The notes under the pieces are model-generated. The model saw nothing but the letters and a program-made list of their open reading frames with translations. It was not told the origin of the DNA and did no database searches. A stretch of 64,000 nucleotides of DNA from Brasenia schreberi (taxonomy: Eukaryota > Streptophyta > Magnoliopsida > Nymphaeales > Cabombaceae), in assembly GCA_036023115.1 (NCBI GenBank), contig JAYKKT010000073.1, forward strand, positions 15,876,001 to 15,940,000, written 5' to 3'. The position numbers were made by a program, and so were the translations under genes. This document shows, in pieces, positions 57,301 through 64,000 of the stretch (the first letter of the stretch is position 1; each line of letters opens with the position of its first letter).

Positions 57301-60300
57301 ATTCTCAACAGAGGTACATATTTTTCCATGCAAACAAATGGATATCAACATAATTTCCATTTTGCCAAGAACATACGGAGAAACAGTATCAGCAACAAAT
57401 ACAGCCATTCAATCGTTTGTTATCCACTTAAACGACTGCAAAGAATACAAGGGCCAAAAAGACTTATCACTCCCCTTGAATATGTGCCAGTGAAGCCAGA
57501 GAACATGAAGGCGAGCTAGTGTTGACACAGATTCTGCAGAAAGAGAACAGTGTGTAGGGGGTGTCCAAGGGCTGCAACACATGTTTTAAGTGAAAAAGCA
57601 TGAGCAACTAAAACCATTTCTATAAGATTTTACCAAAAATCTGAAGCAATTACCTGAAACCAGATGGGTAACAATCCCCAATCACTGTCCTGTCCACTGA
57701 TTGTAAGTCAGCCAGATATCCAATTGATTCTCTAGAATTCTGCAAGTTTTCTACAAATTGAACAGTTGAGCACATCTTCGCCAACAAAGAAGCTTTTCTT
57801 TCTCATTTCTTGCTCATTTGATTTGAACCCTAGGTTCTTTTGTCAAGAACATCCATTTTATCAAAAGCCCTGCAAAGCAAATTGGTTCCTGACCAGATGA
57901 TGCAAACATGTTCTCCATATTAACATCTGCAAAATAAAAGGAACAGCTTATGATGTAACAAAAAAACTTGATAAACAGATCTTCCAAGAACAAAAGAACA
58001 CTAACTATTGTCAGAGCGATCCATACACAAAGGTCTTCATCTGATGCAGGATGCATCATATATCATGATTAGATGATGAAAGGCCCTTGGCATAGTCTCC
58101 ATGTTTATTCCATGGAAATAGCCACATTAGGGGAATTTGGGTGCCTCAAACGTTCAGATCCTACTGCTCTGTAATCCTTGGATCTCTGCTTTTCAGTGCA
58201 AAAAAGGTGAATCAATCTTTCATTTGAGATCCACTGTTTGAATCATCTTGACTCGCTGTGGCTTGTGCCACATCTCTGAACTGGCACCCTCTTATGATTG
58301 TATGTGAAATCCAAGCAATCAAATACCATCTTGTTTCTCAACTTTTCTTTCACCACAGAAGAGTTTTATGTTCATTTGCAGAAAAACCAATTTGAAAGAA
58401 AAAATAGACCTCCTCATTCTTAAGCACACGAGGGCAAATTCCAGGCGTGGCCATGGTTTAAGGCCTTCTGATATTTCAGCATATCGACCAGAGTTTTCTT
58501 TAGTTTGTGATTCTCAGATTAAACGTACAATCGAGCAAGTATGAGAAGAAACCAAGTATACCCAAGTGCATATGTCACCAACTGCCACAATACATCTTGT
58601 TGTTTAAACTTGTTAGACTATTATACTATGAAGACAAACAAAGTGTCCCTGCTACCAGATTCTAAGCTTCTTTTCAATTCTCCTATTTTACTTTCATTTT
58701 TCTGCTCCTATTACGAGAAAATACATTCAAGGAATAAATTCTAGACACTTCGAGATAGCAGATATGGCTCTGGGGCTGAGGTCCTCAGCCCTACTTCATA
58801 CAATAATCAGGTAGTTGGCGTGCAGTTGGTGATTTGCTACACTAGCTCGCCATGAAGGATGACTTCTGCACTTTTTCATGTTTTGCATGGAGATCTGGAA
58901 AGAGACTATGATGCTTCAAATGATATCTGTGAGGTTTGGTGGTTTTAGAATTTGTGTGCTTGAAACCGTCATATTTCAATTGCTACCAGTACTGATGTTA
59001 ATATTCTAGCAGTGAATGAACAATGAACTCGATAGAAAGGTAAAAACAGATTGAACTGGTAGAAGTCCACCAATCAATTTCAAAGGCAGCCAACAGAGCA
59101 TCAACTTTTAGATGGCCTACCCCAACAAGAATGTCACATCAACACTGGATAACTATGAGACTGATGATGCCAAGATAACTCCTTTTATAGAATGAAAAGA
59201 GGCTAATACAGGAGAATCATCCCAAGTTCTGGTATTGAAGGATTTCATCTCACAAAGACGAAGTTTGATGACAAAATTGTGCATTTTAGCTATTAATGGA
59301 AGAAAGCAATATCATCCAAAAGTAAAGATTGCCTTAAATGTGGGCATGAAGCTTCGGCGACATAGTTGACCACATTTCTTGTATCTGCCTTCACATTTTT
59401 CAATTATTTGACTTTAAATTGAACATGCTAACAGTTTTCCTTTTAGAGAAGTTAGCATCACATACAATTAATGCCCCATTTTTATCCTGATATACTAACA
59501 AAAGACTACTTTCATTGCAAGTATGCACCTATGCACATTGGAAGAATCCGTTGATAAATGCCAGATATACATTGAATCACCGATCAGTATGGGAGAAAAA
59601 TATACAATGTTGTGGAAGTGGGGGGAAAAATGAGAGTCTCAAGATAACACACGAGCTTCATATTGGGCCATATAACGTGGACTATATGAGTCCTGCAAGC
59701 CTACAATCCAAGCCAATGCTTCATGAGTTGGGAGGATGTCAAAACACCATTGATCTGTTTTATGGCAGCATATTCTCTTAAATGTTCCTGTTGTTTAAAA
59801 ATTATTGGATCTATCTGAACTATGACCCATGCTGAAGAAGCTTCTACATAAAAGGTCTGATGAGTCGAGTTGACATCATGAAGCTTGGTAGCATGACATG
59901 CATGATGGACAAAGCTTTAATAAAATTATTCAATGACAAGCTTAATAAACACTAGTCAATAAACTACGCCTTCTTGATGGGATGACTGTGTGAGTATGTA
60001 AGACAACTTTTCCAGGCGTCTTTGGGATTACTTTGTAAAGGATTCTTAGAAATTTTAACTCCCACTTTCAGCTTAGTGAATGTCTAAACTTTACCTTAGC
60101 CCATAAACTTTCCGATTTCCACCATGAAGTTATACACAATGAGAAATCCAAGCACAGGACTCCTGTTGGACAAGGAAGGAGGTTGAACTGATATCTTTTC
60201 CTAAGTCACACAGACACTTCTAAGGGGTGGAGTGTCGACCCCAACACTGGTGCGACACCGACACCGTGTCGGTGCGGCATGGCAAAAAAGTTTTTTTTTT

Positions 60301-62375
60301 CCGGATAATGAAGATTGATTTGTGTATTATGATGAAATTAGTAGTTGTTTACTATTTATATGTTTTGCTTTAATATAAAGTTGTGTACTTGCTATTGTAG
60401 CTGTATACAATATAAAGTTGCTTGAATGATTTTGGGTGCGAACAATTGGTTTCTTATTACTTAATCTGATTGGATTCTTGACTCCATACTGTATGCCATT
60501 GCACAAAATAATCTCTGTCACCAAACACATTTAAAGACCAGGAACATTGCCAGATCAATAGAACAGAAGAGTATGACATCACTAATGGATCCTAGCACAA
60601 ATACTAATATATGTTATATCCTACAAAAGATCTCGAAACTCTTTGAATCCATAACTTGGATATTTTGCAGCTCATAAAATCATTGTAAGTTTCAGATATT
60701 ATGAGGGAACTTGCTAATTGATACCTACGTGCACCCAAAATTAGCAAATACTAGTTGTATTATGATTGATTTATGTAGCTTGAATATTATATATAATATA
60801 TAATATTATATACCCTAGCCGTGTCGCCGCACCCAAAATTTTTGAAATTTGGTGTATCCCGCACCCGCACCCATGTGACATAGATCTTTTCAAATTGTTC
60901 ATTTTCTAAACCAACCCAAGGGGAATGTGTTGACAGATTTCGTGTTATACACTATTTCTCTCAACAAGCAGTCTCCATACACATGCAGGGGCACAATGTC
61001 CTTTCCTTTTTGCCATGTACATTTCCTTTTTCTTCCCTTCTTTTCTCCAAGGACATTTTGATCTGAACATGGCCCTAAACCAGCCATGTGTAACAAGCCA
61101 CATTTTTCAAAGAGATGAGGAAGATGTCGTGACTAACTGTCGTCATTCTACATAAACTCTCAATTTCTTTGGACTCTACTATTCGTCTTCAATTTCTCTA
61201 CAGATAATACATCCAAGTGTAGAAAAAGTATTTCAGTGCTCTGGCTGTTCTATAATTTGTTCCCTACGCTTAGGCAAGATTTTGCAAACCACTACCAACA
61301 TATTATGCTTGTTCCTTCAGTCATTTTTCACATGAATCAATCTGTCATGGTATACTCGTTTGATTCATTGGCATACCTGTTTTAAGCGTTTGGTTAGAAG
61401 ACTGAAGCAATGACGTGATACAGCAAGCACATAATAAATGGCTTACAGTTAAGTACACAGCATGCCATTTACAAAAGAAACAAAGTTATAAGACGAAAAA
61501 GCTAATCACTTTCTTTCTGTAAGAATCCTAGCCTTTGGCAGTGGACCATAATCAAACAGAAAGAATCATGCAACTTCAAGATTTCACAGGTTAACCCATT
61601 TTCATCGAACTTGCAACTGAAGGCCATGAACCTGCACAGGAATTCCTAAGTTAAATGCAAAATTAGAATTTTATAATACAAAACTCAAGCATCTTCACGT
61701 CACGTATAATGGCCAGAAGGCATCTTAGAAGGTTTATTACATCTTCTTTGACCATCCACCCTCTGAAAATGGCTACTCTAATTTTATAAGCATTAACTTG
61801 CTCCACAAACAAGGCTACCTCATTCTCATTTAGCCATTTCAGCCCCCCTACAAGATTTTTCTTGGTAATTTCATTTTTCTTTCAAAATCCGAAACAATTA
61901 AGACAAGAGATGAAAATCTTGCCAGAAACAGTGATTGAAATACAACTTCAGATCCATGACCATGTTCATTTGCTTCTGCCACAACAAAATTCCTTTCATC
62001 CCCTAAGACCAAGAGTTGAGGCAAAAGTAACAATAACAATCTTGACAGCCATAAATTTGATGGTTCGGAAGCTAACAGTGCAGAAACATCTGAACATAAA
62101 CTGAGTACCAGAAAACAGGTACAGATTTTGAAGGTTCGAAAGCCAACAATGCAGAAACATCTGTAACACATACCATGAGTACCAGAAAAGACATCGCAAG
62201 AAAAAATGCATGCCCTAAGATTTGTTCTGGACTTGATACTACTTTTAGAAGAAACTCGAAACAAGACCATGTTTAGAAAGTTAAGTCATCATCAAATGAA
62301 TTATGGGATAGAAAGAGGAAAATATCAGAAGGGTTTACCACACGAAAGAGAGAAACTTACTTGTGATGATGTCAA
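57301..62375. other. Long intergenic stretch, no gene supported
   Basis: Five kb without a convincing exon on either strand. Frames such as 59515-59781 and 61848-62270 have no recognisable family. 60218-60885 begins and ends with cgcaccgacaccgtgtcgg-like and gtgtcgccgcaccc words and may be a transposable element. 62057-62193 is an imperfect two-copy repeat of about 74 bp (cagaaacatctg...gagtaccagaaaa). The last few hundred bases are probably the 3' untranslated region of the PP2A gene. Confidence 0.4.
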
Positions 62376-64000
62376 CTAAAATGGTGCCTCGAGTGATTCA
62401 TCCCAAACTTCTGCACTGCCATTAGAGACATCATCTTCTTCCATTGAAAGTCGGATATATTCTCTATGTGCAAAACGGTCCCACTCAGTCAATGTTGGAT
62501 TCTCCCGCTCCTGATAGCATAGTTTTAATTTAAGTACATAATAACGTCAGAATTAGCAGCAACCTAATGCCAACAAGGACCATTCTTGAGCTTGAGGAAA
62601 GAAAACAATGAGAATGCACACTAGCAATGGAGCACATCATGTAACCCACCTGACGGATAAGAAATGGATCACGTGTTTCAAATGCCATAAACTTGTTCAA
62701 ATTGAACAGGATATTGAAAACATTTCCAGAAAGCTTGCAACCTTTTAGATCCTTCAGAGTAAAATAACTCTCATTCTGCACAGTAAAGGTGAAGAATGAA
62801 TAACCTTCAGAAGGTAGTCAAAGTCAAAAGACAACTAGAAGATCGAGACTACCTCAGGAAAAACCATGTCAACCATCTGGCATAAAATGTCCTCAAAGAG
62901 AACAGGTTCCTGAGCCATGCATTCCATGCGATGCAAGTGCTCATCATAAAAGAACTGCATTTCATTGCGTGTGAGGACCCCATTGCCATCCAAGTCTATA
63001 CACTTAAACCTGAGAAAACAGAACTGCATGAATGTGTTTGACAAGATAATGCTGAACTCATATATCCTAATTCCTAATCATAATTTTCAAGATGCATTCA
63101 GCATGATGATAACCTCATATTACTAATAAATGCATCATTATTCATTTCTATCACAAGTTATGATAACATCAAGTTGCAGCTTTCTGAAAGCAACAATGTC
63201 AGATGCGAAGGAAACGTACTGAATTTAAAAAAGTCAGATAAATCACAAAAGAAAACTGGAAAAACTATGGTCCAACCCAAAGGAATAAATTCAAAATTAC
63301 AAACAAATAATGTTTCAGAGTTTACAGCCCTAAGAGCCTTTTGGAGGAAAGCCCTTGTATTACATCTGTTTTCTTAAGAGAGACAATCATAATGAAGCAG
63401 CACCCAGTAAACAAATAAACCTTCCAAATTCAGCAAATCTCTGTGACAAATGTATGAAGAAACAAAGAATACCAATTTAAGTCTCTAGAGGTGCATGCAT
63501 AAGTTTGATGTATCAATTTAAGTTTCTAGAGGTGCATGCACAAGTTTGTTTGACACTTTTATGCATCATTTCACTTGTTTTCAGTATGAACTTCTTGGGA
63601 AAAGTTTATACATGTCATATCATGTTACCATAACCTCAACAGAGGTAATTAAGAAGAACTAAAACATGCATCACAAGCCAAAATAAATAAACTCTTCAAC
63701 TGGTGTCTTAGCATCAATATAGGGAACTAGGAGAAGATTGATACCAGTATTCAAGACTAGGCTCAGATGATTTATCCTCCTCCGACAATATGAAGTAGAC
63801 AAAGTCCTCGTACCCCATCTTCCCCTCAACCTTACTTGTAAACTTTCGTGGAATCTAGTTTAAACAACACAAACAAGTACATAGGAAAAAAAAGAGCAAG
63901 CCTGTTTAGTAATTGCAAATGAGAAGCCATCAGAAAGAATTAAAGGAAAAAATCTTCTTAAAAGGGATAGACCTGTGAAAAAATTCTCTCAACGATCCTG
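62376..64000 (-). CDS. PP2A B'' regulatory subunit, EF-hand (3' part)
   Basis: Regulatory B'' subunits direct protein phosphatase 2A to substrates and bind calcium through EF-hands. Minus-strand exons: one running off the window and ending at 63973 (RIVERIFSQ), then 63854-63745 ([20 protein letters not shown]...EPSLEYW), 63009-62853, 62775-62650, 62510-62376, with GT-AG borders and matching phases. The EF-hand loop [12 protein letters not shown] (exon from 63009) has all the acidic ligand positions. It is followed by [68 protein letters not shown], and the C-terminus [20 protein letters not shown] ... [11 protein letters not shown]. This is the conserved C-terminal half of plant B''alpha/beta-type subunits. 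It looks intact here. The N-terminal half and start lie beyond 64000. Confidence 0.93.
63475..63556. repeat. Tandem duplication, 41-bp unit, in PP2A intron
   Basis: aatttaagtctctagaggtg catgcataagtttg and its second copy aatttaagtttctagaggtg catgcacaagtttg lie back to back in the intron between 63010 and 63744. Confidence 0.9.

Noticed and set aside
59515..59781. 88-codon frame in the long intergenic stretch
   Set aside because: No recognisable motif, ordinary length for chance, and no neighbouring exon can be joined to it.

Overview
This window is nuclear DNA of a flowering plant. The evidence is GT-AG introns with AT-rich interiors, plant-only gene families (an ERF transcription factor, a RIC/CRIB Rho-of-plants effector, a plastid-targeted protein), plant-type transposons (hAT, Copia, RTE-clade LINEs, foldback MITEs) and a stray piece of plastid DNA. 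Nothing fixes the species. All functions come from reading translations by eye against remembered families; no search was run.

Layout. 1-5.2 kb is AT-rich repeats around a scrambled beta-xylosidase (GH3) pseudogene. 5.3-5.9 kb (minus) is an ERF gene stopped by one nonsense codon in its AP2 domain. 5.9-8.8 kb holds a broken tRNA-Asn, SINE-like pieces and a LINE tail. 8.8-17.4 kb (plus) is an apparently intact mitochondrial cardiolipin synthase gene in eight exons; its 6-kb sixth intron is filled by a decayed hAT transposon next to a decayed Copia element, and its last exon has a broken tandem copy just downstream. 19.5-24.2 kb (plus) is a three-exon gene for a predicted plastid protein of unknown function. 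26.2-31.1 kb (plus) is a five-exon gene for an unrecognised conserved plant protein, with a hAT-like element and a nested RTE LINE in its fourth intron.

31.7-32.9 kb is a plastid insertion (ndhB-rps7, minus). 33.9-37.4 kb (minus) is a CRIB-motif RIC gene whose first exon lacks an in-frame ATG. 37.4-42.4 kb is intergenic DNA with MITEs and long TA arrays. 42.5-44.4 kb (plus) is ribosomal protein eL14 in five exons, followed by a dead Copia polymerase fragment (45.0-46.6 kb). 46.6-62.3 kb has no host gene that I can support; it contains three RTE LINE copies (one nearly full length, 51.1-54.3 kb, minus), hAT-like MITEs and tandem duplications. 62.4-64.0 kb (minus) is the 3' part of a PP2A B'' regulatory subunit gene that runs off the window.

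The host genes are unrelated housekeeping and signalling genes and do not form a pathway. The recurring theme is how repeats have shaped the region: one RTE family left at least seven copies or tails, short-TIR elements with roughly 8-bp target duplications recur, and two-copy tandem duplications of about 40-380 bp are frequent.
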